Below are positions 34,441-43,345 of a stretch of DNA of 57,432 bases, one piece after another. Made by a program: the position numbers and the translations under genes. Every line of letters begins with the position of its first letter. Positions within the stretch are counted from its first letter, which is position 1. Origin of the DNA: a virus; the IMG/VR virus record IMGVR_UViG_3300046787_000804, positions 1 to 57,432 of that record; one strand, written 5' to 3'. Below the pieces are notes generated by a model. That model was not told the DNA's origin. It saw only the letters and a program-made list of their open reading frames with translations, and ran no database searches.

Positions 34441-34934
34441 GCTTGGTTTCCAGATTCGTCTACGCCAACTGGAATTACCTGATGGGCGGTCTCGTGCTGC
34501 TGATGGTTTTCATCTGCGGAGTTCAGATCGGGGAGTCCCGGATTCAACGGGAGTGGAATTCCGAGAAGTTACGCGTGGCGTTGGTCACGGCCAAGCAAGA
34601 GCAACGCGCCGCTGATGTGCAGCAATCTCAAACTCAAATCAATCGGGAAATCTCAAATGAATACGCCAAAAACTCAAAGGCGCTGGGCAGTCGCTTGCCT
34701 AGTCTTCGTCCTGTCGGGGTGTGCAGCAGCACCCCAATCAGTGCCGGGAGTGTGCCCACAGTTTCCGAAGCTCCCGCAGGAGCTGCAAGCCCCCCCGCCG
34801 ACGCTCTATCTCTTACCGTTGGAGATGCGGGAGCGGTGAGTTGCGCTCAGTTGAGCAAGGATGCTGCCCAAACCACCCTGATGCTCCTCGAGGTGCAGCG
34901 GTGGTACCAAAAACAATCAGCGATTGAACCTTAA
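34437..34934 (+). CDS. i-spanin, Rz-like
   Basis: A 165-aa protein with one N-terminal transmembrane segment (LMGGLVLLMVFICGVQIG, residues 15-32) and a coiled-coil periplasmic region rich in Gln and Ala. It follows the endolysin, as in lambda-type lysis cassettes, and contains the Rz1 gene in another frame. With Rz1 it would fuse the inner and outer membranes in the last step of lysis. Confidence 0.85.
   Translation: MSLVSRFVYANWNYLMGGLVLLMVFICGVQIGESRIQREWNSEKLRVALVTAKQEQRAADVQQSQTQINREISNEYAKNSKALGSRLPSLRPVGVCSSTPISAGSVPTVSEAPAGAASPPADALSLTVGDAGAVSCAQLSKDAAQTTLMLLEVQRWYQKQSAIEP
34657..34839 (+). CDS. o-spanin, Rz1-like lipoprotein, nested in Rz
   Basis: A 60-aa lipoprotein precursor fully inside the Rz-like gene in a different frame. 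A basic start (MNTPKTQRRW) and hydrophobic stretch (AVACLVFVLS) lead to lipobox LSGC with Cys22, then a Pro-rich mature part (CPQFPKLPQELQAPPP). These are the classic Rz1 features; it should sit in the outer membrane and bind Rz. Confidence 0.85.
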   Translation: MNTPKTQRRWAVACLVFVLSGCAAAPQSVPGVCPQFPKLPQELQAPPPTLYLLPLEMRER

Positions 34935-35116
34935 ATAGAAGCCTGGCTTGGCATAGAACAGGTTTGTGGGGGCGTTTTTAGGTTTGGAAGCTATATACGG
35001 CAACGGACATTATTTTGATGCACAAGTGATCGTGCCAAGAGTATGGTCAAGTCCAGAAGCGCAAGGTGCTCAAGAGTAGGACTGTTCATGGTCAACAATG
35101 AGCGACCTTCTATTAG
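34935..35116. other. Non-coding gap at the probable prophage right edge
   Basis: Between the last lysis gene and the convergent PIN-like gene there are 182 bp without a gene. No terminator, tRNA or clear repeat is seen. The change from phage to non-phage genes suggests the right attachment site could lie here, but its partner is outside the window. Confidence 0.35.
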
Positions 35117-35755
35117 TTAGGAAACCCAGTCGAATGGAGTTGCCGCCAGAAGAGATCCGCAGTCGGTGGTGAGTTCGGCAACCTTTGCGCGTAACGAGAG
35201 TTGAGTCATGACCTGTGCGCCATGCGCGAAGCAACTATTTACAGATGCGTCAGCTTTCATTTGACTTGTAACTGCTGTATGCACGGTTTCGAAGGACCAT
35301 CGGTCGACGAGATAATCCATAGTCTGCTCAAGGCAGGCGAGCTTGCCGTTAAGGCTGGTCAGCGATGGGCAAGTCTGGAGTGCTTTGCCAACGGCACGCA
35401 GAGCCTTCTTATCGCCGGTATCGACGATGGCTGCATCGAACTCGGCTGCTGCTGCGAACAGTGCGGCCTCACCAGCGTCGATCAATGGGATTTCCGACAA
35501 GGCATCTGCTAACTGGATGTTGTGGCCCTTGGCTACCCCGCACGCGGCAACAAAGCTCGTGAGCTGTTGCACGGCTGCCATTGAGCCCACGATCGCAGCG
35601 GCTTTATCTGGAGTTGATAGCCTGAACTTGAACTTCAAAGTGCCGACTGTAAACAGGTCAGCACGCCCCTGTTTCTGAAGATGAAGCACGAATCGGTTGA
35701 GCAAACCCCACTGTGCCAGCTTCACAGCGATGTCGCAATCAATGAAGACCTTCAT
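35117..35755 (-). CDS. PIN-like nuclease domain protein
   Basis: A 212-aa protein starting MKVFIDCDIAVKLAQWGLLN with Asp6/Asp8, followed by an acidic position in DAGEAALFAAAAE and by IVDTGDKKALRAVG. This is the spacing of PIN-domain acidic residues that bind Mg2+ for RNA cleavage. It overlaps the ImmA/IrrE gene by ATGA and is the third gene of the HTH-protease-PIN operon. A toxin role is plausible from the family. ATG 35755 is preferred to a longer frame that would run into the protease gene. Confidence 0.75.
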   Translation of the reverse strand: MKVFIDCDIAVKLAQWGLLNRFVLHLQKQGRADLFTVGTLKFKFRLSTPDKAAAIVGSMAAVQQLTSFVAACGVAKGHNIQLADALSEIPLIDAGEAALFAAAAEFDAAIVDTGDKKALRAVGKALQTCPSLTSLNGKLACLEQTMDYLVDRWSFETVHTAVTSQMKADASVNSCFAHGAQVMTQLSLRAKVAELTTDCGSLLAATPFDWVS

Positions 35756-36780
35756 ACGCTGCGCTGGTCCATTCCGGTCAGCTTGAAGATGTGGTCCAGG
35801 CCATCGCTGGGGAGCATTTCGCAATCCAGGTGGTGCTTGGCAACATCGTTAATGACAATTGGAGCAATTTCCGTCGTTTTGAGAAATCGGAGAGCTAAAT
35901 TGGCTAGCTTCCAGTCTCCGGTGGATCGTGCCCAGCTCAGAATGATTTGTCCCGGCTCGAGCTTTGCATTGAGCGCTTCGTCTAAAGCAGCAGCAGCTAA
36001 ACTCATTTCAGAGTATGAAGGACCGATCAACCTCTTGCTGCTGGCTAGCAAGGCGCTGCCACCGAGTAGTGTCATAGCGTAGGCGTCCGCCTGCTTTTCG
36101 TCCTGATCGAAGAAGCTACGCTGGTTGTCCACCGGAAGCATGTCATCTACCAGTACCGCGTTTTCGTCGCTGCTCAGGTGACCGCTCATAATATGTCCGA
36201 TTTCGTGAGCTATCAGGTATTCGAGCTTGGCGAGCGCAGTCTCTTTTCGAACGACCATGACTACTGGTCGGCCACTAGCGCGAACGCACATGGCGTCTGG
36301 ACGCCGTAATCCATCGGGCCATCCGGTCACGTGTATTACCGGAATACCAGCAGTCCACAGCCACTCGCAGAGCGCGTCAAGAGCGACTGCCTCATGGTTT
36401 TTCAAAAGCTCCTGACGAAGCACGTCTGCGTCAATCGATGGCCGTAAAGGCTTAGCGGCACAAGTGCTTGCTAATAGTTGCGCAAGGCCATGGCCAATAC
36501 TAGCCGCAACGGCAAGTTGCGAAGAGCCTTCGGGATGAACCGTTTTGAAGCGCTGAGTTGTTGAGCGAAAGGCGGGTTGAGGATTCAGTGACTGCAGACT
36601 AACAAGCGATACGTTTAGTCGTCGAGCCAGCAAGATTTGCAGTTCCAAAAGGCCGCTTTCATCGGTTGCCGCTTCATCTTCCCACCAATCCGGCATTAAT
36701 GCTCGGACCTGAGGCGCACTCAAGCCCAACGCCTTGAAGGAGCTGAATAGCTTGCGTGCGGGATTAGTGGCGGTGGCCAT
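35752..36780 (-). CDS. ImmA/IrrE-type metallopeptidase
   Basis: A 342-aa protein with zinc motif HEIGH at residues 192-196 (LIAHEIGHIMSGHLSSDE) and a later acidic helix (FDQDEKQADAYAMTLLGG) for the third ligand, the ImmA/IrrE arrangement. The N-terminal ~190 residues contain helical segments that may recognise a regulator. ImmA-type proteases cleave HTH repressors; the upstream gene encodes one, so it may be the target, releasing the downstream PIN protein. Overlaps the HTH gene by 17 nt. Confidence 0.85.
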   Translation of the reverse strand: MATATNPARKLFSSFKALGLSAPQVRALMPDWWEDEAATDESGLLELQILLARRLNVSLVSLQSLNPQPAFRSTTQRFKTVHPEGSSQLAVAASIGHGLAQLLASTCAAKPLRPSIDADVLRQELLKNHEAVALDALCEWLWTAGIPVIHVTGWPDGLRRPDAMCVRASGRPVVMVVRKETALAKLEYLIAHEIGHIMSGHLSSDENAVLVDDMLPVDNQRSFFDQDEKQADAYAMTLLGGSALLASSKRLIGPSYSEMSLAAAALDEALNAKLEPGQIILSWARSTGDWKLANLALRFLKTTEIAPIVINDVAKHHLDCEMLPSDGLDHIFKLTGMDQRSV

Positions 36781-37126
36781 TGGAATTCTTTGTCTTGAAG
36801 GAACGCCGAGCTCCGTAGGCCTCGAGCGTAGCGCCGACTTTGAGCAGTCTAACAATGTATTGCGCGTGCTCGTCAGTGCCGTCCCAGACTTCCATAAGGG
36901 TCTTCACGAGTTCGTCGCGTCGCGGCGTGGTTGATTCATCTGGGCTTAATGCAATTCCTGCAAAATTGCATAAATGAATATGAGTCTTTGTGAGCCGCCG
37001 AGGGTTACGAAGTGCGCGATGCAATGTGGGCTGCGGTACACATGATTCCTTTGAAAGGCGACTCTCGCTATATGAGTTCTCGCGCATGAATTCACGCAAC
37101 AGTGAAACTACAGAGCTCACATTCAT
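36764..37126 (-). CDS. HTH regulator of the ImmA/PIN operon
   Basis: A 120-aa protein with an N-terminal HTH: LLREFMRENSYSESRLSKES, then CVPQPTLHRALRNPRRLTK. The C-terminus is a helical region. It is first in the minus-strand operon and divergent from the sce7726-like gene over an 80-bp AT-rich gap. It is probably the repressor and a candidate substrate of the adjacent protease. Confidence 0.75.
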   Translation of the reverse strand: MNVSSVVSLLREFMRENSYSESRLSKESCVPQPTLHRALRNPRRLTKTHIHLCNFAGIALSPDESTTPRRDELVKTLMEVWDGTDEHAQYIVRLLKVGATLEAYGARRSFKTKNSNGHRH

Positions 37127-37206
37127 GCAAAAATTCTAGCATAATGCATAACCAGTTAAACTGTCTTCTGCGCGCTGTCTCGCAACCTTCTTATTTCTCA
37201 ACCGAT
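37127..37206. promoter_or_regulatory. Divergent control region with ATGCA...TGCAT dyad
   Basis: The 80-bp gap between the HTH regulator and the sce7726-like gene is AT-rich (TTCTAGCATAATGCATAACC) and contains ATGCA and TGCAT half-sites facing each other around 37123-37147. It is a likely operator and divergent promoter; exact -35/-10 boxes are not certain. Confidence 0.4.
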
Positions 37207-37827
37207 ATGTCCACTATCGCCCATGACTATCAACTGCGTGCTTTGCTCAAGGCGCACTTGAGTACTCGCATTGACGCGAACGACAAACTGTTAGATGAGT
37301 TTGGTTTGGCATACGGTGCAGCGCGTGCAGACGTTGCCTTAGTAAACGGGCACTTGGAAGGCTTTGAGATCAAGGCAGGGCGTGACACCCTCAAGAGACT
37401 GCCGGCACAAGTTGAGGCCTACAACCAAGTTTTCGAATTTTCTTGGGTGGTGACCACGCAAAGTCACCTGCCTGGTGTCCGTGAGGTTGTGCCGAGAAAG
37501 TGGGGGCTGCTGGTGGCAAAGGCTGACGAGCAAGGTGGTCAACTCGTCCAAGTGCGACGTGCACAGAGGAATCCTAGGCGTAATACTGAGCATCTGGCGC
37601 GGCTGCTTTGGCGCGAAGAGGCGCTTGCTCAACTCGAGATACTCGGGATGAGCAAGGGACTAAAGTCAAAGCCAAAAATTGCGTTATTCTCGGCCCTGGC
37701 CGAGGCCATGACTCCGGATGCTCTGTCTAACTACGTTCGAGCGTGCCTCAAGTCAAGGGCAAACTGGCGACTTGATGCAGAACCACGTGTATGTGGTGAT
37801 TCGTTGCGTCCCTTCGCCAGTGCGTAG
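37207..37827 (+). CDS. sce7726 family protein (PD-(D/E)XK-like)
   Basis: A 206-aa protein with EFGLAYGAARADVALVNGHL, then EGFEIKAGRDTLKRL and QVEAYNQVFEFSWVV. The D...E-x-K pattern and the QxxxY-like helix are those of a restriction-endonuclease-like fold. sce7726 proteins often accompany Beta-family proteins in defence regions. The 3' end overlaps the convergent Beta-family gene by 80 bp. An in-frame ATG at 37144 would add 21 residues, but conserved-looking sequence begins at MSTIAHDYQLRALLKAHL. Confidence 0.8.
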   Translation: MSTIAHDYQLRALLKAHLSTRIDANDKLLDEFGLAYGAARADVALVNGHLEGFEIKAGRDTLKRLPAQVEAYNQVFEFSWVVTTQSHLPGVREVVPRKWGLLVAKADEQGGQLVQVRRAQRNPRRNTEHLARLLWREEALAQLEILGMSKGLKSKPKIALFSALAEAMTPDALSNYVRACLKSRANWRLDAEPRVCGDSLRPFASA

Positions 37828-38866
37828 CGTTCCCGGGCCCGGTTGATGGATTTACAGCGATGGCTGAATAATTTTGATCTCCGTGACTGAATGTCGCTTT
37901 CAAGTAGATCGGAAGCAGCACAAGAACTTTGCAGATGTCTCGATACTGATCGAACCCAAAGTCTTTTACACTCTTTCCCTTGATGACAAACCATTTGTCC
38001 CAGTGTGTGTAGCGTAAATTGGCACTCATCTTGAGTAGACGTGGATCTTCGTCGAAAGCGGTGACATGGCTAATGCCGTAATCTCCGTATATAAGGTTCT
38101 TGCCTTCCAGCGCTGAATCCAAGCGTGTCGCGAGGAATAATGCCCAGTCAGTACGTGGTATCTGATGCGTTCCCTTGGGGACACCGGCCAGATTGACGGG
38201 AAATGCGCCTGCAGCTAGAACGACGTTTCTCCAAGAATTCACGCCAAAGATGGCTTGCATAATCGCTGCATTGCGAGTTACTTGGACGGCCAGTTCAGCG
38301 TCGGTTACGAACGCAACGTCAATAACTACGTCAATTTCTGTTGGCTGAGCCTTGATCGAGGTGGCCGTGCTTAGGAGCCACTGGACTACTTCTGCAGGAT
38401 CGGGAGTCGGGTTATCTACGTCGATCACATAGCGCAGTACCCATCGTCTACGATTGGCTGCCGTCGAGGCGGCTATTAATGCAGCGATCTCTTGGGTACT
38501 AGCGTACGACGAAATGACAGGGACAGCTTGGACGTTGGCTGACCAGAGTTCTGCGAAGAGAAATTCCCAGACCGTAACCGCCGACTCAACTAGTTCGTCG
38601 GTTGATGTCAGGGGCTGGTCGAAAGCAATTTCGTGTTGAGTACCCCAGTGTTTGACGGTCGCTTTGACGACGTCGCGGATGTGCTTATCCCAGGTCTTTG
38701 TATATTTGTCCTTCGCCCAGTCGAATGGGCGATCCTGTAGTTCTGCGATGGGAAGAATCGATCCCTTTTGGGCGACAGAAAGAGGCTGAACAGCGGACTG
38801 CTCTCCAAGTTTCCATTTAAGGACAGGTACGTATGTGATTTGATTTTCTGGATCTACCAAGGCCAT
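37748..38866 (-). CDS. Beta-family protein (T4 beta-like)
   Basis: A 372-aa protein starting MALVDPENQITYVPVLKWKL, with a long alpha/beta region (RWVLRYVIDVDNPTPDPAEV; EIDVVIDVAFVTDAELAVQV) as in the Beta_protein family found in T4 and bacterial defence regions. It is the last gene of the restriction operon, 17 nt after Res, and converges with the sce7726-like gene. The biochemical function is unknown. Confidence 0.78.
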   Translation of the reverse strand: MALVDPENQITYVPVLKWKLGEQSAVQPLSVAQKGSILPIAELQDRPFDWAKDKYTKTWDKHIRDVVKATVKHWGTQHEIAFDQPLTSTDELVESAVTVWEFLFAELWSANVQAVPVISSYASTQEIAALIAASTAANRRRWVLRYVIDVDNPTPDPAEVVQWLLSTATSIKAQPTEIDVVIDVAFVTDAELAVQVTRNAAIMQAIFGVNSWRNVVLAAGAFPVNLAGVPKGTHQIPRTDWALFLATRLDSALEGKNLIYGDYGISHVTAFDEDPRLLKMSANLRYTHWDKWFVIKGKSVKDFGFDQYRDICKVLVLLPIYLKATFSHGDQNYSAIAVNPSTGPGNATHWRRDATNHHIHVVLHQVASLPLT

Positions 38867-38883
38867 CTCTCCATTTGTACTCT

Positions 38884-41568
38884 TTAAAGCAGCACCCTAA
38901 AGTTTCTCTTGTCGGCGTCGGACGATTTAAGAATTCGGTACTCCATCCCACTAGCCACAGCGATCTGCTGGGCGAAGTCTTTCTTGGCCTGCACCACAGC
39001 GTCCTCAATCTGGTTATCAGCCTTCACTTCGACAATTACGTACTTGAAGCTGCCATCTGGCTCTTCGCGCTGAAAGATGAAGTCGGGGTAGTAGCTGCGC
39101 ACGGTGTGCGAGTCTGGGTCAATGTACTGGATGAAGAAATCGGACTGGCCGTGGGTCAGCATCCCGGTGAAGTAGATCTTCCTCACCCGCTGCTCACGCA
39201 GCAGATCCCAGAACAGCCAGTTCTCCGAGCCAGAGTCGAAGCAGTAGGTGTCGAGATGGAAGCTCTTGGCCCGCTCCTCGTTATTGATCTGCGTATCGCT
39301 CATCCTGACGATCTTGTCCTTCGCCGCCGATACCTCGTAGTAGCCGTTCGGGGGCAACTTGATTAGATCGACCTCGTGCTCCTCGGTTTGCTGGGACTCG
39401 TCTAGGTCGTAGAGCTGGCGAAACAGGCGCGGGATGATCTCGTCGTACAGCAGCTCGTTGAACTCATTGGTGATGGCCACAAGTTCGTCGGGACCTTCCT
39501 TTGTCGCGTCGAGCAGTTCCTCGATCTCCAGCGGGCTTCGGTTCAGATAGCGGGACACCTCGGCAACCAGCGATAGCTGTGAGAAGGCTCGCTTTTCCCG
39601 GCGCGAGGTCAGGTCAAAGGTGCGACTACCGGAAGCGTGAGCCGCGTCGGTAGCGGTAAGTCCGTCCTGCTGCGTTTCAATCAGCCGGTACTTCTCGACC
39701 AGTTCACCCCACTTCTGCGCGTCAGCCCGTTCAGGCATCAATCCTTGTCCGGTCACCAACTGCTTCTCGCGCATCTGGTACTGCTTGCGCACGCGAACCA
39801 GCTTGATCTTGACCGGGGGCTCGACCACGCGAATTTCAACGCGCTCCTTGTCCTTGCCAGTCTTCTGCAGCTCGTCGGCGCTGATGCGGAAGTTTTGCTG
39901 CAATTCGTCGTTCAGCGTGTTGAGGTTATCGTCCGAAAGGAAGACGTGCCCGGTGTGCTGAGCCTGCCCGATGGCGCGTAGGCATCGCATCGTGGCCTGC
40001 AGCACGAACACCTTGGACTTGGGCTCGCGGAACAATCCCACTCCGAAAAGTGAGCGGCAGTTCCAGCCTTCGCGGCCTTTGTTGACCAACAGGATGAACT
40101 GCTTTTCCGACCCCTCAGTGTCCAGGCGGTTGAATTCTCGAATGTCGTCGTTGGTGGTGAGCTTTTCGTCGCCCACGTTGACCAGGATGCGCGATGTCGG
40201 GATACCGTGCTTAAGCAACGCACGTTCCACCGCTGGTCGCAGTTCACCAGTCAGCTCGTCGATGGTGGCCGCAAAGAAGGCCAGCTTGGGCAGTAACCCC
40301 TCTGGTCGCAATTCGCCAGATTCCTTTAGGAAATTCTCAATGGCGATGTCGACAAACTCATCTGTGCGAGTGTTGGAGTACCCGTGCAATGTCACCTTTT
40401 TGAGAAAGCCCTTGTCGATGGCCTCCTTCAGACCGTAGGCGTAGACCACTTCCGGCAAAACCTCGCGCCCCACATAGGGCGTGCCAGTGTAGTTGTAGCA
40501 AGCTACAACTCGAGTTCCCGCCGCGTTCAGGCTGGCGGCCAAGATGTCGATTGTCGTGCGCAGGCTGGTGTCGGTTTCCTTTGCCCCGACACCCATGTCC
40601 TTGGCTAGCGCCTTCCCGAAGGCGTGGTGAGCCTCGTCGACGAAGATGCCCAACTGCTCCAGGCGGCGCAGCTTTTCGAAGCGTTGATTGGTGGTGAGTT
40701 CGCCTTCTTCCTCGGGCTGATCGAAGTTGTAGAGATCGACGGCATCGGCATAGACACCGTTAGCAGCGATGGTTTCGCTGGGCGCACCGAACAGTTTGTC
40801 GACGGAGGTTTTTTCCTTGTGCTGGCGCTTGAGGATGATCTTCTGCGTATTGGAGACAATGATGTTGAAACGCGATCGATCCAGCGTATCCAGCGAGGTA
40901 CCTGCTTCTTCGAGGTAGTGGAAGCGCAGGTGCGTGGTCAGGAAGTTGACGTACTCCGGCGGCACGACACGGGTCATGTCGAAGGACTCGATTTCCTTCA
41001 GTGACTGCAACACCGTCTTGTCAGGAGCGAACACTAACGCGTTGTGGCAGTAGCGTGCGTCCTTCTCGAACTTATTACCCAGCAGGAACTCGTAGAAGAT
41101 GCAGGTCGCCATCAAGATGGTTTTGCCCGTGCCCATCGTCAGCGCGAAGATGTAATTCGGGTAGGCACGCGAGTTCTTGCGCATTGCTGCAAACACGGAC
41201 TTGTACTGATCCTGCGTGATCTTGTCGAACAGACCAACTTGTCCCGCTTTGCCAGAAACCACGCCACCCTCAGTACGTTCTGCGAAGCGACCTTGCTTTT
41301 CGAACCACTGTTGGAAGATTTCCTCAACCTTGGCGTTGCCGAGGAACTCCTTGAGAAAGATATAGGTTTCCAATGCTTCGAACTGTGGCTGGCGTAGGAA
41401 GGCCTTGGGGTTCTTCTCTGGGTTATTGAAGTCGAGGAACTTACGCGTTAGCTCCTTGTAGTGCGTGCGGATCGTGCCCCGGTTGGTTTGATAGAACTGC
41501 CAGAGAAACTGGAAGAAGGCAAAGTCGAGCGACGCGCTCACCGCCTTTGATGCGCGTTTAGTTGCCAT
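38884..41568 (-). CDS. res: Type III restriction endonuclease, Res subunit
   Basis: An 894-aa SF2 helicase-nuclease. Walker A is MGTGKT at 145-150 and the DEAH-type motif is FVDEAHHAFG. The C-terminal nuclease reads YYPDFIF then YVIVEVKADN, the PD...ExK core. With Mod it should translocate and cut unmethylated DNA between inversely oriented sites. It overlaps the Mod gene by 11 nt. Length and motifs match complete Res proteins; no damage is seen. Confidence 0.9.
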   Translation of the reverse strand: MATKRASKAVSASLDFAFFQFLWQFYQTNRGTIRTHYKELTRKFLDFNNPEKNPKAFLRQPQFEALETYIFLKEFLGNAKVEEIFQQWFEKQGRFAERTEGGVVSGKAGQVGLFDKITQDQYKSVFAAMRKNSRAYPNYIFALTMGTGKTILMATCIFYEFLLGNKFEKDARYCHNALVFAPDKTVLQSLKEIESFDMTRVVPPEYVNFLTTHLRFHYLEEAGTSLDTLDRSRFNIIVSNTQKIILKRQHKEKTSVDKLFGAPSETIAANGVYADAVDLYNFDQPEEEGELTTNQRFEKLRRLEQLGIFVDEAHHAFGKALAKDMGVGAKETDTSLRTTIDILAASLNAAGTRVVACYNYTGTPYVGREVLPEVVYAYGLKEAIDKGFLKKVTLHGYSNTRTDEFVDIAIENFLKESGELRPEGLLPKLAFFAATIDELTGELRPAVERALLKHGIPTSRILVNVGDEKLTTNDDIREFNRLDTEGSEKQFILLVNKGREGWNCRSLFGVGLFREPKSKVFVLQATMRCLRAIGQAQHTGHVFLSDDNLNTLNDELQQNFRISADELQKTGKDKERVEIRVVEPPVKIKLVRVRKQYQMREKQLVTGQGLMPERADAQKWGELVEKYRLIETQQDGLTATDAAHASGSRTFDLTSRREKRAFSQLSLVAEVSRYLNRSPLEIEELLDATKEGPDELVAITNEFNELLYDEIIPRLFRQLYDLDESQQTEEHEVDLIKLPPNGYYEVSAAKDKIVRMSDTQINNEERAKSFHLDTYCFDSGSENWLFWDLLREQRVRKIYFTGMLTHGQSDFFIQYIDPDSHTVRSYYPDFIFQREEPDGSFKYVIVEVKADNQIEDAVVQAKKDFAQQIAVASGMEYRILKSSDADKRNFRVLL

Positions 41569-43345
41569 TAGCTACGCTCTCTTCCCACGACTCCGATAGC
41601 AGGTCGGTGATCTTCACGCGGATCGTGCCTACGTCGCCTGGTACCTTGTACACGCCTTTGACTATCTCATTTTTGCCAGGGATGTCCACCACTGCCGGTT
41701 GCAGCACCGCGCCATCGTAATTCCAGTCGATCAGGATTGATTCGACGAGCTCCTTCCAGTCCTCGACCGACTCTTTCTGCAGCGAAAGTTTCTGCAACAG
41801 ATTCATCGGGTAGAACTTCTCAATGGCCAGCTCGCCGTTCTTGATGGAAATCTTGGCCTGCGAGTCGCGCTTGAACTCCAGATTGGCCTTGTCGCGCAGA
41901 ATGTCCACAACCTCTACGTCTATTTTGAAGGGTTTGGCGGCCAGCTCTAGTTGCGCGGCCAAGTCTGGCTCATGGCCCATGCAGACTAGCGTGATTTTCT
42001 CGACCGGGCGATTTGGATTTTCGTTATGGCGGTTTTGCCACGCTTTCTGGTCGAAGTTGTGAGTCAGTTCATTCAGATCGGCTCGGGTGGCAATACGATT
42101 GACAGGCATGATCTTGACCATGCGCCCGTCCTTCTCGCCGTCGAAAACGGTACTGAATTCAAGCTTTTGCACTTCCAGGGCCTCGATTAACAGTTCTTTG
42201 GCTTGAACAGGGTTGCGGAAGATGTCGTAGTGATTAACGTTGTGTAGCTCCAAGCCAGTAAATGTTCTTTGCTCGGAAATTTCCGGTTGCAAAGCGAGCT
42301 GCTTGGCAAGTGTCATTAGACGCTTCGTTGATATCTGAATTGCGCCGAGATTTATATCGGCACCAATAAACCGACGACCAAGCTTCATCGCAGCAGCCTG
42401 AAGGACGCCAGACCCCATGAAGCAATCGAATACTAATCCTCCAGGTCTCGAACTGGCAGATACGATTCTTTCTAATAGCGGTAGAGGCTTTTCTGTTGGA
42501 TACCCAACCCGTTTTATTCCATCAAGTGGGTAACGACCAGCAATTGCAAAAATCCAGTGACTCTCCGGAATTTTTCCCTCGGGTATCTCATACTCGCCAG
42601 CAATAAAGCCAGATCCTTTCAGTCCATCTTTGAAGTTGCCCAGCGTCTTGTCGTCGTGCGGAACCCTAACAGAGTCGGCATTAAATATCCATTCAGACGG
42701 ACTCTTCGAGTACCAAAGGATCGTGTCATGCTTTCGGTTGAACTGTCTCATGCCTGGCGATCCGGGCCCGTAATAACACCATGCGATTTCATTGCGAAAG
42801 CAGGTTGCGCCAAATATCTCGTCAAGCATGCATCTCAAATGATGGGATTTGTGCCAATCACAGTGCAGGTATATAGATCCCTCCGGTGAGAGTAGCTCTC
42901 GGATCAGAACTAATCGTTCGTACATGAACTGCAGATATTCATCATTTGTCCAAATGTCGGAATATTGCTTTTCTTCAAAGGTGCTTTGATCGCCGCTAAC
43001 GTTGCTCCCTTTCAAAGAAATCGTCTTTTTGTATTCCGCCTTGGAATCAAATGGGGGATCAATGTACACAAGATCAAATTGCCCACGGAAATTCTTTAGT
43101 AGATGACTCATCACCTGAAGGTTGTCGCCCCAGAAGATCTTGTTTCGCCAGCCATCCACCTCTTCGCCGTGCACCTCCTTCAACTGTGCTGGGTAATATT
43201 GCGTCGAGCTAAACGGGCGCTTGCCGCGCCAATTGAGCATTGGGTAGCCTTTGATCGGCTCGAATTCGTATTTCTCAACGTTGGTACTGCTGCCATCGGG
43301 CGTGGCCAGTTGCAGGCTTTCCTGCGCGGGAGTGTTTTTGCTCAT
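41558..43345 (-). CDS. mod: Type III DNA methyltransferase, Mod subunit
   Basis: A 595-aa beta-class adenine methyltransferase: DPPF at 96-99 (LVYIDPPFDSKAEYKKT) precedes the SAM motif FDCFMGSGV near residue 310, and a C-terminal region suited to target recognition and Res binding follows. It methylates one strand of an asymmetric site that cannot be predicted here. Start overlaps the helicase stop as ATGA; end overlaps Res by 11 nt. Confidence 0.9.
   Translation of the reverse strand: MSKNTPAQESLQLATPDGSSTNVEKYEFEPIKGYPMLNWRGKRPFSSTQYYPAQLKEVHGEEVDGWRNKIFWGDNLQVMSHLLKNFRGQFDLVYIDPPFDSKAEYKKTISLKGSNVSGDQSTFEEKQYSDIWTNDEYLQFMYERLVLIRELLSPEGSIYLHCDWHKSHHLRCMLDEIFGATCFRNEIAWCYYGPGSPGMRQFNRKHDTILWYSKSPSEWIFNADSVRVPHDDKTLGNFKDGLKGSGFIAGEYEIPEGKIPESHWIFAIAGRYPLDGIKRVGYPTEKPLPLLERIVSASSRPGGLVFDCFMGSGVLQAAAMKLGRRFIGADINLGAIQISTKRLMTLAKQLALQPEISEQRTFTGLELHNVNHYDIFRNPVQAKELLIEALEVQKLEFSTVFDGEKDGRMVKIMPVNRIATRADLNELTHNFDQKAWQNRHNENPNRPVEKITLVCMGHEPDLAAQLELAAKPFKIDVEVVDILRDKANLEFKRDSQAKISIKNGELAIEKFYPMNLLQKLSLQKESVEDWKELVESILIDWNYDGAVLQPAVVDIPGKNEIVKGVYKVPGDVGTIRVKITDLLSESWEESVANGN

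Noticed and set aside
34900-34925. Short hairpin CAATC-AGC-GATTG near the end of the spanin gene as a terminator
   Set aside because: The stem is only 5 bp and lacks a T-run on the coding strand.
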